Counted from the first letter of the stretch, positions 24,051 through 34,007 are shown. The stretch is DNA of 38,121 nucleotides from Clostridia bacterium (GCA_022361035.1 JAKSBP010000005.1:1-38121); one strand, 5' to 3'. Notes: generated from the sequence alone by a model not told the origin. A program made the numbers and translations.

Positions 24051-25133
24051 ATGAAAGAGATACTTGGCAAATTATATCATTCATTATTTTATAAAAATTC
24101 TTCAATAAGACCATTTTCCCTGTTTGGAAATAGGGATAAAAAGGATGTAGTATTACCTGATGCCGACTCTTTTCACCCTTACCAAGAGGTACAGTGGTGG
24201 TATTGGACGGGCCATTTAAGGGATGAGACAGGAAAAAAATATGGTTTTGAGATAGTATTCTTTGCCTTTGATAGTTGGATATTTTTTAGAAATCAGCTGG
24301 CCCAGGCAGCTATTACAGATATTGATAGAAAAAGCTATCACTATATGGAGCATGTAAAATACTGTAGTCTTCCTAAGAAATTAGAGGGAAAATTTGAGCT
24401 TCAGGTAAATAAGGGGAGAAGAAAATTAGTATCTGCCCTTGGAGCTAATGGTAAGGATTCCCTCTACTGCGAAGTAGATGACTATATATTAGATATCGAT
24501 CTAGAAGCCTTAGAAAAGCCAGTCATTCATTATAATGGAAGGGCACATCACTATTGCTTTGGAGGATACACCTATTATTATTCAAGGGAAAGGATGAAAA
24601 CCCAAGGTACTATTAAAATAAAGGATAAGAGCTATAAGGTAGAAGGAATAAGCTGGTTTGATAGACAGTATGGGGATTTATACAGGGCTATTTTTAAGGG
24701 TTGGCAATGGTTTGCCATAGAGCTCTTTGATGGAGGAACAATTATGCTCTATGATTTTCTTAATAAAGGTACGGAGAAAGAAAAATTTGGTTCCATAACC
24801 TATAAAAATAAAACCATGAAATTAGGGTCTAATGATTATAAAGTAGTTATTCTGGGAAAATGGAAATGTCCACGAACAAATATCGAATTCCCCTCGGGAT
24901 GGAGGGTCGAATTAGAAGATAGGGAACTCAGAATTGAGCCTGTACTCAAAAGTCAAGCCCTAGTAGCTAAACATGTTTTTTGGATTGGACCGGAATACTG
25001 GGAAGGTGCCTGTGATGTCTTTGATACCAATGATAATTTAATTGGACGAGCCTACGTTGAACTGAATGGATTTGGTCATAGATTAATCAGTTTCGATTTA
25101 GAAGGCTATGGAGGTGCCGATTATGGAATATAG
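24051..25133 (+). CDS. CrtC/AttH lipocalin-like protein (hydroxyneurosporene-synthase family)
   Basis: 360 residues of the CrtC/AttH double-lipocalin fold. Signature pieces: VQWWYWTGHLRDETGKKYGFEIVFF (~46-70, the EWWYWxGHL...YGFE block), GISWFDRQYGDLYRAIFKGWQWFAIEL (~200-228, matching the family GxaWmDxxWG...GWdWFsiqL block), GGTIMLYDF and ELNGFGHR. Family members include carotenoid 1,2-hydratase CrtC, fungal Diels-Alderases of the Fsa2/CghA type, and uncharacterised AttH hydrolase-like proteins. So hydration or cyclisation of a polyene or terpenoid is the best guess, with the substrate unknown. No signal peptide. Sits between the flavoprotein and the giant kinase; the kinase start follows by 26 nt, indicating cotranscription. 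Confidence 0.75.
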   Translation: MKEILGKLYHSLFYKNSSIRPFSLFGNRDKKDVVLPDADSFHPYQEVQWWYWTGHLRDETGKKYGFEIVFFAFDSWIFFRNQLAQAAITDIDRKSYHYMEHVKYCSLPKKLEGKFELQVNKGRRKLVSALGANGKDSLYCEVDDYILDIDLEALEKPVIHYNGRAHHYCFGGYTYYYSRERMKTQGTIKIKDKSYKVEGISWFDRQYGDLYRAIFKGWQWFAIELFDGGTIMLYDFLNKGTEKEKFGSITYKNKTMKLGSNDYKVVILGKWKCPRTNIEFPSGWRVELEDRELRIEPVLKSQALVAKHVFWIGPEYWEGACDVFDTNDNLIGRAYVELNGFGHRLISFDLEGYGGADYGI

Positions 25134-25159
25134 ATATATTAAGGAAAAAGGTGAGTAGT

Positions 25160-28100
25160 ATGAAAATATTAGATTATAAAGTAGTTGAAAAAATATATGA
25201 AAGCTCTAATTCTATTGTATATAGGGCCTTTAAGGAGAATGATGATAAAACAGTAATCTTAAAGCTATTGAATTATGAATATCCTTCAGAGGAAAGAGTG
25301 GCTCAATTTAAATATGAATATGAAATTTTAGAGAATATTGATATAGATGGGGTAGTAAAGGAGTACGGCTTAAAGGAATATAATAGCAGTTATATAATTG
25401 TTTTTGAGGATTTTGGTGGAGAGGCAATTAGGAGTATAAAATTTAAAAGCTGGAGTTTAAGAGATAAATTAGAACTGTTCATAAAGATAATTGATATTAT
25501 GGAGGAGGTTCATTCTAAAAGAATCCTACATAAGGATATAACTCCTTCAAATATTCTATTGAACAGGGAAACAGGAGAAGTGAAGATTATTGATTTTGGA
25601 AGTGCAACTAAGCTTACAAAGGAAAGGGCATTAGTAGGTAATGAAAGGACGGTTGAAGGGACCCTTGCATATATTTCTCCAGAGCAGACTGGGAGAATGA
25701 ACAGAGCGATTGATTATCATTCTGACTATTACTCACTTGGTGCGACATTTTATGAGGTACTGGTAAATCAAAAAATATTTCCCCATATCTTAGAGCCTAT
25801 TGAGATTATGCATCATCATGTTGCCAAGGAACCGAAAGCTCTCTATCAAATAGACAAGGAAATACCTGTTGCAGTATCAAAAATAATAATGAAGCTTTTA
25901 GCTAAAAACCCAGAGGATAGATATCATAGTGCCCTTGGTATAAAGTCAGACCTTGACAATTGTATTAATCAGCTAGATAAAAATGGGTTTATAGAAGATT
26001 TTGATATAGCGACAAAGGATAAGTTAAGTAAATTCCAGATACCACAGAGACTGTATGGTAGAAAAAAAGAGCTATCCAATCTTATAGCTACCTATGAAAG
26101 GGTATGTAATGGTGGATATGAACTTATGCTCATTTCCGGATTTTCTGGTATAGGGAAAAGTGCCCTCGTAAACGAGCTTCAGAAATTCCTTTTAGAAAAG
26201 AGAGGATATTTTATCTCTGGCAAATATGATAAATATAGAAGAAATACTCCCTACAGTGGTGTAATAAATGCCTTTAAGGAGCTTATTAGACAAATACTAG
26301 CCGAGAATAATGAAAAAATAGAAAGTGTAAAACAAAAACTTAAAGCAAAACTTGGAATTAACGGTAGAGTCATTACCAATGTAATACCAGAGGTTGAAAT
26401 ATTAATTGGAAAGCAGCCACCTATAGAAGACCTGCCTCCACTAGAAAATCAAAATAGATTTAATTTCGTCTTTAAGGAATTTGTAACCTCCTTTATTAAT
26501 GAAGAAAGTCCCCTCGTTATATTTCTAGATGATACTCAATGGGCCGATAATGCCTCTATAGAATTAATAAAAACCCTATCAACTACAGAAAATAATGGAT
26601 ATATTCTTTTAATTTGTTCCTATAGATCTAATGAAGTAGATAAATTACATCCCTTTGAAATAGCGATAAGAGAACTTAAAAAATATGATATAAGTATTAA
26701 GGGCATAGTTGTTTCTCCCCTTAATTTAGAAAATGTCAATGAATTTGTTGCTAATACCCTGAAATTAGACTTAATAAGTACTGAGGAATTGTCAAGTTTA
26801 ATATATGAAAAGACAGAGGGAAACCCCTTTTTAATTACAGAGTTTTTAGAACAATTATACGAGAAGAAAATGATAGTTTTTAATGATCGAGATTTTTGTT
26901 GGCAGTGGGATTTAGAGAAAATAGAGAAAGCTGGATTTGTAAGCAGTATATCGGATATGACCGTTGAGAGAATTAAAAATCGTGATGAAAATACCCTTAA
27001 GCTTTTAAAATTAGGTTCTATTATTGGCAATGTATTTGATTATATTACAGTATTAGAAATTGATAGAACACAGAAGCAACAAATGATAGAAGGACTATGG
27101 AGTGCATTACAGGATGGCTTTATTTTACCTTTAGATAATAGTTATAAATATTTACAAAGTACACAGGTTAATCCAAAATTTAAATTTTCCCATGATAGAA
27201 TTCGTCAGGCAGCCTATTCACTGATTGAAGATGAAGAAAAAAAAGGGCTCCATTTACAAGTAGGAAGTATACTAAAAGAGAATGTTAATGAGGTTGATAT
27301 AGAGAATAGGGTCTTTGAGATTGTAGTACATTTAAATCTTAGCCGAGAACTGATTAATGATGAAGATGATATAAGAGAGCTGGCAGAATTAAACTATATT
27401 GCAGGGAAGAAGGCTAAGAGATCTTCAGCCTTTGTATCGGCCCTCCAGCATTTTAAGCTAGCCATAGAGTTATGGGGAGATAAAATATGGACTCATGATA
27501 TAGATTTGGCTATAGGACTATATACCGATGCTGCCGAAGCCTCCTATTCCTGCGGTGAATACGATATAATGGAAAACTATATTGCCATGATATTTGAGAA
27601 TTCCTCTAATTATTTAGATAAAATTAAGCCCTACGAAATAAAAATTTTATCTTTTTTAGCAAAAAATAAAACTAGAGAAGCAGTTGAGTTGGCACTAGAG
27701 GCATTAAGACCCCTTGGAGTTAGTTTTCCTTCGAAAACTTCTAAAGTATATACTCTTTATAAGTTAATTATGTTTAGGTTTAAACGTTTACTCTATGGAA
27801 AGAGTATCGAAAGTTTTGCTGACTTACCAGATATTCAAGATAAAGAAAGGGAAGCTGAAATGAGACTTCTGTCAACGGCGGCTTCTTCTGCATACCTTTC
27901 TGCTCCACAGCTTTTTGTATTAATGTTATTAGAACAATTAGAAATATCTATGAAGTATGGAAATTCAGTTCAGTCTCCCTTTGCATATTGTACCTATGGG
28001 GTTATTCTGTGTGGTTTGATTGGTGACATCGATACAGGCTATAAATTTGCTAAAACTGGATTGAGCATTGTGGAAAAGTCAGAGAATAACGAATTAAAGG

Positions 28101-30685
28101 GGAGAACACTTGTAGCTGCTAACATATTTGTTACCCATTGGAAGGATAAACTAGATGATATATTGAGACAGTTAATGGAGGCATATATACACTCCCTAGA
28201 ATCTGGAGATGTTGAATACGCTGCCTGGGCTCTACTATGCCATGGATTTCATTCCTTTTTTGCCGGTAAGAAAATCAAGAATGTAAGTAGTGAGTTAATT
28301 ACTTCGGCCCAGAAAATAAAGAAGGAACTTAAGCAGTATAAACAGTACAATTCAATCTGTACCTTCATTCAGCTTATAAAGAAATTATCTAAATATGAGG
28401 GAGATAAAACGGTTTTATCCGATGAAACCTATGATGAAAATAGAATGCTCAAGGTATATGAAGATACTAATGATAGGAATGGCTTGTATTATATTTGGAG
28501 TAATAAAATGATATTGAGCTTATTCTTTCAAAACTACAATTCTGCTGTAGAGTTTTCCAAAAGTGCACATGAGTATATAGACAGTGTATTATCTACTATT
28601 AATTATCCTGTATATTATTTCTACAGTACCCTAGCATATCTTGCAATCTATGAAGAATTAGAGAATAAAGATAAAAAAAATATATATAAAAATTTAAGGA
28701 AGTTAAAGGGATGGTCAAAACATTCTCCCCATAGCCATAGCTACAAATACTATTTATTATTGGCAGAAATATATAGAATCAAAAACAAATATGAAAAAGC
28801 AGCAGACTTCTATGACTTAGCTATTAATCAAGCCCTTGAAAATAAGTTTATTCACGATGCTGCATTGGCAAATGAATTTGCATCAAGATTCTATAAATCA
28901 AGGGGTAAGGGCAACATAGCAAAGGCATACATATTTGAAGCCTATTATCTATATAAAAAGTGGGGAGCTCATGAAAAGGTACTTGACCTTGAGGAAAAGC
29001 ATTTCTATTTGAAGAAAGTATATAGGGAGCAGAGTGTTTCAATTTCTTCCGATACCTATAGTCAAACAGCTACTAAGTTGTTTGATATCGACAGCATAAT
29101 CAAGATTTCAAACCTGTTATCCAGCGAAAGGGAATATGAAAAATTAGTTAAGAAGATGATGAAAATTGTTATGGAAAATACGGGAGCACAAAAAGGATTC
29201 TTCTTAGTTAGAGGAGGAGACAAACTATTTGTTAAAGCGGAAGCAAATATTAGTAATGAAGATTGCATAGTAATGGATGATATGGGCTTAGATGCCTTTG
29301 AAAATTACATTTCAAAGTCTATTGTAAACTATGTATTTAGAACGGAAGAAAGCGTTGTAATTAATGATGGGATTAATGATAATTTTTTTCCTAATGACCC
29401 TTATATCAAAGAGTTTAGACCTAAGTCCATATTATGTATTCCTGTGCTTACACAAAATAAGCTTGGGGGAATACTCTATTTTGAGAACAATTTAATTACA
29501 GGTACATTCACTAAGGATAGGATAGAAATTTTACAAATAGTAGCCTCCCAAACGGCCATATCCCTTGAAAATATAAATTTATATAAAAATCTTGAAGATA
29601 AAGTAAAGGAGCGTACGGAATTGCTTAATGAAAGAACTGGTGAACTAGAAGAAGCCTATGAAGAGTTAACGGTAGCTATGGATAATCTTAAACAGACCCA
29701 GGATCAGCTTATCCAATCAGAGAAAATGGCTGCATTAGGTAGTTTAGTAGCCGGTGTGGCCCATGAAATGAATACTCCTATTGGAGCAGCTAAGGCATCC
29801 ATTGAAGATATTACCCATACCTTTGATTCCTTGACTGAATTGTTAGAGCTGTTTAAGCAGCTTAAACCAGAAATCGCTGATAAATTATGCGATTTAATAA
29901 AACAGGGCCTATCTAATAATATACTTCTCTCCACTAGGGAAGAGAGAAAGTATAAAAGAAATCTAAGATTTTCACTTGAGGAAGGGGAGGTGGAAGAGGC
30001 AGCCTTAATTGCAAACTATTTAGTACGTATGGGAATTTATAATAATAGTGATGAACTCAAGGCTCTTTATAAAGAAAAGAACCTTGTGGCTATGCTGCGA
30101 GTAGCCTCGGATTGGGCAGTACAGAGAAAAAATGTTGAAAATATAAGGTTAGCTCTTAATAAAATGAGTAAGATAGTGTTTGCCCTTAAAACCTACTCCC
30201 ATTTCAATGAAATTGAAGAAAAATCATATATTTCTGTTCAGGATGGACTAGAAACTGTACTAATTATTTATCATAATCAACTTAAACGAGGAATTGAATT
30301 AGTTAGAAATTTTAATCAGGTTCCCCAAATATTTGGTTATCATGATCAACTTAGTCAAGTATGGACAAATATTATTCATAATGCAATCCAAGCTATGTCT
30401 GCTAAGGGTAGACTTATAGTAGATTTAGAAGAAGAGCATGGTCATGTAGTCGTTAGATTTACAGATAACGGACCGGGTATTCCTAAAGAAATCATGCCCC
30501 GTATCTTTAATCCCTTTTTTACTACAAAGGAAAAGGGCGAGGGAAGTGGTTTAGGACTAGATATATGTAAACGAATTGTTGAGAAGCATAGTGGCAGGAT
30601 TGAAGTAGAATCACAGCCTGGAAAAACAGTATTTACTGTGTATCTACCAATAAATGAATCAGACAAAGCGAGTGTAGAGTCATAA
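25160..30685 (+). CDS. Giant Ser/Thr kinase-AAA-GAF-histidine kinase (HstK type)
   Basis: 1841-residue soluble multidomain kinase. In order: Ser/Thr protein kinase, residues ~5-265 (ILK lysine 35, HKDITPSN with Asp126, DFG 145-147, SPEQTGR activation segment); AAA/STAND-like ATPase from ~285 (Walker A GFSGIGKS 327-334; Walker B VIFLDDTQWAD at ~453-462); TPR-like helical region ~650-1290; GAF ~1312-1474; coiled coil; histidine kinase with GVAHEMNTP (His1535), N box IIHNAIQ (Asn1741), DNGPGIP, and GSGLGLDICKRIVEKHSG. About 200 residues separate the His box from the N box, with a REER-rich insertion. The architecture is that of cyanobacterial HstK-type dual kinases; no membrane segment is seen. 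The ATG at 25160 has AGGTGA 5 nt upstream; GTG at 25151 is an alternative. Likely partners are the receivers encoded next. Confidence 0.88.
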   Translation: MKILDYKVVEKIYESSNSIVYRAFKENDDKTVILKLLNYEYPSEERVAQFKYEYEILENIDIDGVVKEYGLKEYNSSYIIVFEDFGGEAIRSIKFKSWSLRDKLELFIKIIDIMEEVHSKRILHKDITPSNILLNRETGEVKIIDFGSATKLTKERALVGNERTVEGTLAYISPEQTGRMNRAIDYHSDYYSLGATFYEVLVNQKIFPHILEPIEIMHHHVAKEPKALYQIDKEIPVAVSKIIMKLLAKNPEDRYHSALGIKSDLDNCINQLDKNGFIEDFDIATKDKLSKFQIPQRLYGRKKELSNLIATYERVCNGGYELMLISGFSGIGKSALVNELQKFLLEKRGYFISGKYDKYRRNTPYSGVINAFKELIRQILAENNEKIESVKQKLKAKLGINGRVITNVIPEVEILIGKQPPIEDLPPLENQNRFNFVFKEFVTSFINEESPLVIFLDDTQWADNASIELIKTLSTTENNGYILLICSYRSNEVDKLHPFEIAIRELKKYDISIKGIVVSPLNLENVNEFVANTLKLDLISTEELSSLIYEKTEGNPFLITEFLEQLYEKKMIVFNDRDFCWQWDLEKIEKAGFVSSISDMTVERIKNRDENTLKLLKLGSIIGNVFDYITVLEIDRTQKQQMIEGLWSALQDGFILPLDNSYKYLQSTQVNPKFKFSHDRIRQAAYSLIEDEEKKGLHLQVGSILKENVNEVDIENRVFEIVVHLNLSRELINDEDDIRELAELNYIAGKKAKRSSAFVSALQHFKLAIELWGDKIWTHDIDLAIGLYTDAAEASYSCGEYDIMENYIAMIFENSSNYLDKIKPYEIKILSFLAKNKTREAVELALEALRPLGVSFPSKTSKVYTLYKLIMFRFKRLLYGKSIESFADLPDIQDKEREAEMRLLSTAASSAYLSAPQLFVLMLLEQLEISMKYGNSVQSPFAYCTYGVILCGLIGDIDTGYKFAKTGLSIVEKSENNELKGRTLVAANIFVTHWKDKLDDILRQLMEAYIHSLESGDVEYAAWALLCHGFHSFFAGKKIKNVSSELITSAQKIKKELKQYKQYNSICTFIQLIKKLSKYEGDKTVLSDETYDENRMLKVYEDTNDRNGLYYIWSNKMILSLFFQNYNSAVEFSKSAHEYIDSVLSTINYPVYYFYSTLAYLAIYEELENKDKKNIYKNLRKLKGWSKHSPHSHSYKYYLLLAEIYRIKNKYEKAADFYDLAINQALENKFIHDAALANEFASRFYKSRGKGNIAKAYIFEAYYLYKKWGAHEKVLDLEEKHFYLKKVYREQSVSISSDTYSQTATKLFDIDSIIKISNLLSSEREYEKLVKKMMKIVMENTGAQKGFFLVRGGDKLFVKAEANISNEDCIVMDDMGLDAFENYISKSIVNYVFRTEESVVINDGINDNFFPNDPYIKEFRPKSILCIPVLTQNKLGGILYFENNLITGTFTKDRIEILQIVASQTAISLENINLYKNLEDKVKERTELLNERTGELEEAYEELTVAMDNLKQTQDQLIQSEKMAALGSLVAGVAHEMNTPIGAAKASIEDITHTFDSLTELLELFKQLKPEIADKLCDLIKQGLSNNILLSTREERKYKRNLRFSLEEGEVEEAALIANYLVRMGIYNNSDELKALYKEKNLVAMLRVASDWAVQRKNVENIRLALNKMSKIVFALKTYSHFNEIEEKSYISVQDGLETVLIIYHNQLKRGIELVRNFNQVPQIFGYHDQLSQVWTNIIHNAIQAMSAKGRLIVDLEEEHGHVVVRFTDNGPGIPKEIMPRIFNPFFTTKEKGEGSGLGLDICKRIVEKHSGRIEVESQPGKTVFTVYLPINESDKASVES

Positions 30686-30727
30686 GAATGGATAGACATA
30701 TCTTTGCTTGATTGAGGGGAGATTTTT

Positions 30728-32632
30728 ATGAAAAAACCAGTAATTTTATGTGTAGATGATGAAAAGATTATATTAGATAGCTTAGAAAGACAGCTTACAA
30801 GGGAACTGGAACAGGATTATATACTTGAGTTTGCTGAAAGTGCCATTGAAGGCCTTGAGATTATCGAAGAATATATAAATCAAGGACACAATATAGCCGT
30901 AGTTATTTCTGACCAAGTAATGCCAGAAATGAGTGGTGATGAATTTCTAATTAAGGTACATGAATGCTCTCCATCGGTAGTTAAGATTATGCTGACGGGC
31001 CAAGGAAGTGACGATTCTATAATCAATGCAATTAATCATGCCAACCTATATAGGTATATAGGAAAACCTTGGGAAAAAGCAGATTTTACATTAACAATAA
31101 AAGAGGCAGCAAAAAGCTACATGCAGGAACAAAAGCTAAAGGAGCAAAATAAGAATTTACAGGAAATGTATGAAAAGTTAAAGGAGATGAATACAAATTT
31201 AGAAAATATAGTATATGAAAGAACAAGGGAGCTCCATATACAAAAAGCCTTTTTTGAGCAACTGTTTGCCAACTCTCCCGAGGGAATTGCAATATTGGAT
31301 AATGAATTTCGCATTACAAATGTAAATACTGCCTTTCAGAAATTATTTCTATATTCTATTGATGAAGTTATAAATAAACCCATTCATGAAATAATTGTTC
31401 CAGCGGAATATATGGATGAAGAACAATATCTACTAAAATCTATTCTATCTAAAAAAATTGTTGAATTGGAATCCATAAGAAAAAGAAAGGACAGCAGCTT
31501 AGTTGATGTATCTATTATTGGTTATCTGATAATGGCAGGAAGTGAGCAGTTTGGAATATGTGCCATATATAACGATATTACAAAGCGAAAACAATCAGAA
31601 AATCAGTTAAGGTATTTAAGCTTACACGATACCCTTACGGGCCTCTATAATCGTGCTTATTTTGAACAGGAAATGAAGCGAATGGGGGATATGCGTAATG
31701 CTAGTGCAGGTATTATAGTGTGTGATATCGACGGTCTAAAGCTAATTAACGATACATTGGGCCATAAAGCTGGAGATTCTTTAATTCAGAGGGCTGCCAA
31801 AGTCCTTAAAGAATCACTACGACCAAGTGATTTAATAGCAAGAATTGGTGGTGATGAATTTGCTATACTATTAAATAATGTAGATGAGGTCCAACTTAAT
31901 TCTATTAGTAATCGAATTCGTTTAGGTATTGAGAAGAATAATTCTTCAGATCCTGAATATATTTTAAGTATGTCCGTGGGATTTGCAAAGAAAGAAGAAA
32001 ATAGTACAAGCATGGAAGACGTTTTTAAGGAAGCCGATGCAGATATGTATAATAACAAGATAGCAAAGGGGACTAACGCTAGGGAGGCGATTATTAAAAG
32101 TCTTATAAAAAATTTAAGGGAGAAGGATTTCTTTGATACTGGACATAATAAACGCTTAAAATCATTAATGTCACACCTAGCACAGAAAATTGGACTGACA
32201 GAGAAAACTATAGAAAGATTACATAGGTTGACGGAATTTCATGATATTGGGAAGGTGGGCATAGAGAAGAATATTATCTTTAAACCCGATAAATTAACTG
32301 AGGAAGAACTTGCCCAGGTTCAAAAACACTGTGAAATAGGTTATCGTATTGCTAAATCTATAACAGACATGAAAGATATTGCAGATTTAATTGCTAAGCA
32401 CCATGAGTGGTGGAATGGAAATGGTTATCCTTTCAAGATTAAGGGGAAGGAAATTCCCTTAGAATGCAGAATCTTTGCTGTTGTCGATGCCTATGTTGTC
32501 ATGACTGATATTCGCCCATATCGAAATGAAATGACCCAGGATGAGGCCATTGATGAATTAAGGAGATTTGCAGGTGAGCAGTTTGATCCCGAGATAGTAG
32601 AACATTTTATTGAGATGTTAAAAGAATTATAA
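30728..32632 (+). CDS. Response regulator: REC-PAS-GGDEF-HD-GYP
   Basis: 634 residues. REC domain 1-125 (Asp10/11, phospho-acceptor Asp62 in ISDQVMP, Lys in GKPW), coiled coil ~130-175, PAS ~176-290 (ANSPEGIAILDNEFRITNVN), GGDEF ~295-455 with intact IGGDEF (374-378) and an RxxD inhibition site (RPSD) five residues before it, and C-terminal HD-GYP ~455-634 with FHDIGKVGI (His505/Asp506), KHHEWWNGNGYP and DAY. It could therefore both make c-di-GMP (with product inhibition) and degrade it, with phosphorylation setting the balance. Encoded 42 nt after the hybrid Ser/Thr-His kinase, the obvious phosphodonor. GAGGGGAG ribosome site. No DNA-binding domain. Confidence 0.9.
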   Translation: MKKPVILCVDDEKIILDSLERQLTRELEQDYILEFAESAIEGLEIIEEYINQGHNIAVVISDQVMPEMSGDEFLIKVHECSPSVVKIMLTGQGSDDSIINAINHANLYRYIGKPWEKADFTLTIKEAAKSYMQEQKLKEQNKNLQEMYEKLKEMNTNLENIVYERTRELHIQKAFFEQLFANSPEGIAILDNEFRITNVNTAFQKLFLYSIDEVINKPIHEIIVPAEYMDEEQYLLKSILSKKIVELESIRKRKDSSLVDVSIIGYLIMAGSEQFGICAIYNDITKRKQSENQLRYLSLHDTLTGLYNRAYFEQEMKRMGDMRNASAGIIVCDIDGLKLINDTLGHKAGDSLIQRAAKVLKESLRPSDLIARIGGDEFAILLNNVDEVQLNSISNRIRLGIEKNNSSDPEYILSMSVGFAKKEENSTSMEDVFKEADADMYNNKIAKGTNAREAIIKSLIKNLREKDFFDTGHNKRLKSLMSHLAQKIGLTEKTIERLHRLTEFHDIGKVGIEKNIIFKPDKLTEEELAQVQKHCEIGYRIAKSITDMKDIADLIAKHHEWWNGNGYPFKIKGKEIPLECRIFAVVDAYVVMTDIRPYRNEMTQDEAIDELRRFAGEQFDPEIVEHFIEMLKEL

Positions 32633-32698
32633 AGATGTACATTATGTAATGTTTATTTATATTATACAGACTAATAAAATTGAGAGGGGTGAGGATAA

Positions 32699-33100
32699 GT
32701 GTTGAAGGCTATACTATGTGTAGACGATGAAAAAATAATCTTGGATAGCTTGTATGCACAATTCGTTAGAGCCTTTGGTAACCAGTTCATCTATGAAGCT
32801 GCTGAAAGTGTTGAAGAAGCGTGGGAAGTGATAGATGAACTAGTTGAAAGTGGTTGTAAGCTTATTCTTATTATTTCAGATTGGCTCATGCCAAATGTGA
32901 AGGGTGATCAGTTCCTAAAAGAAGTTCATGAAAAATGGCCGGATATAGTAAAAATTCTTTTAACGGGATATGCTGATAACCATGCATTGGAGAGGGCAAA
33001 GGAACTGGCGAATATTTATTGTATTATACAAAAGCCGTGGAATGCAGATGAACTAATTGGTCAAATCAATAAAGCTTTAGCCTATAGTTATGAACAATAA
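32699..33100 (+). CDS. Stand-alone receiver-domain response regulator
   Basis: 133-residue single REC domain. Acidic pocket Asp9/Asp10 in CVDDEK, acceptor Asp61 in IISDWLMP, Thr in LLTGYAD, and Lys in QKPW. No output domain, so it may be a phosphorelay intermediate, a phosphate sink, or act by protein binding. It is clearly related to the REC of the preceding gene (shared VDDEKIILDSL and the SxxxxGDxFLKEVHE block), pointing to local duplication. GTG start with AGAGGGGTGAGG upstream. Last gene of the plus-strand cluster, 66 nt after the GGDEF protein, followed by a hairpin at ~33221. Confidence 0.9.
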   Translation: MLKAILCVDDEKIILDSLYAQFVRAFGNQFIYEAAESVEEAWEVIDELVESGCKLILIISDWLMPNVKGDQFLKEVHEKWPDIVKILLTGYADNHALERAKELANIYCIIQKPWNADELIGQINKALAYSYEQ

Positions 33101-33220
33101 GGTCTTAGGTCGGATATGTAGTTTCCATCTTTTTTACTTGCTTTGGAGAAAGTCTAAGGGTATAGGCTGCTATGTATTTTGAAGCTACCAGTTTAATTAA
33201 AAAATTTAAATTATAAAAAA

Positions 33221-33263
33221 TAAAGCATGGGGTTTTTAAGGTAGCAACTTGATGCTCTATTTT
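33221..33263. terminator. Probable bidirectional terminator
   Basis: TAAAGCAT (33221-33228) pairs with ATGCTCTA (33252-33259), 7 of 8, across a 23-nt loop. An A-run precedes it and a T-run follows, so it could stop both the receiver gene (plus) and the DUF421 gene (minus, ends 33282). Confidence 0.4.
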
Positions 33264-33281
33264 TGTGTAGAAAATTAAAGA

Positions 33282-34007
33282 CTAATTTCTTATAGGTGGA
33301 ACTACTATATCCCTATCATTCTTTAAAGAAATATGTAAATCAAGATTTGAATTTAAAGAGGCAAAGAAAACATTTTTTATATCTTTAACACCTTGCTTTG
33401 ATAATTGCTGATTTAACCATGTTTCATTTAAATTAAACTGCTTTAATACGCTTGGGTAAACCCTTCCCTCCATGATAATAGGGAAAGCAATAGAAGAGGA
33501 TGTATTTGTAATTCCTATATCTTCTAAGGTTACTGGACTCCTTTGTGCTTTTCTTAAAATGCTCAAAGCCCCATTTGCTTCGATAATTGCTGTTTCAACA
33601 TCACTAATATTAAATACACCCTTTTCTCTAAGCATATTAAGTATATTATCAATAGAATATCGGTCTTTTTTAAGGTTTTGGTTAATAAATTTACCATCTT
33701 GTATAACAACCCTTGGCTCAAATGTTATTAACCTTCCAATTTTCCGGTTAGAAATTTTTAAGTGTGATATTATGCGTTGAAGTAAGCCAACTGCAATTAT
33801 TGCTATAACAGTGTGCAGCTGTTTAACGCTAAGGTCTACAATATCGGCCCCAGCAACTGCTCCTAAAGTGAGAATGATTAAATAATCGAATACTGGCAGC
33901 TCACCTACTGTCCGTTTTCCCATAAATAGTGTTACGAGTAATAATAAGGGTAATATAGTGACTATTCTAAACAGGATAGTTAGTATTTCTTTCATCATTT
34001 CATTCAT
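33282..34007 (-). CDS. DUF421 (YetF/YcaP-like) membrane protein
   Basis: 241 residues. Three N-terminal hydrophobic helices (~10-30, 42-60, 64-82) with FMGKRTVGELPVFDYLIILTLGAVAGADIV, the DUF421 signature, then a soluble alpha/beta domain with PRVVIQDGKFI, DNILNMLREKGVFNISDVETAIIEANGALSIL (family RxxGvxxlsdVxxAilExnGxlSVl block). YetF-type proteins are widespread in Firmicutes, some linked to spore germination or membrane homeostasis; function unresolved. ATG with AAGGAGAG upstream. Single gene facing the kinase cluster convergently. Confidence 0.88.
   Translation of the reverse strand: MNEMMKEILTILFRIVTILPLLLLVTLFMGKRTVGELPVFDYLIILTLGAVAGADIVDLSVKQLHTVIAIIAVGLLQRIISHLKISNRKIGRLITFEPRVVIQDGKFINQNLKKDRYSIDNILNMLREKGVFNISDVETAIIEANGALSILRKAQRSPVTLEDIGITNTSSSIAFPIIMEGRVYPSVLKQFNLNETWLNQQLSKQGVKDIKNVFFASLNSNLDLHISLKNDRDIVVPPIRN

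Noticed and set aside
22492..25133. Carotenoid biosynthesis cluster
   Set aside because: Only cyclase-like and CrtC-like genes occur; no phytoene synthase, desaturase or prenyltransferase is in the window, and both protein families have non-carotenoid members.
26620..27030. Minus-strand frame inside the giant kinase gene
   Set aside because: It lies fully opposite a well-supported coding region, with no family match or expression signals.
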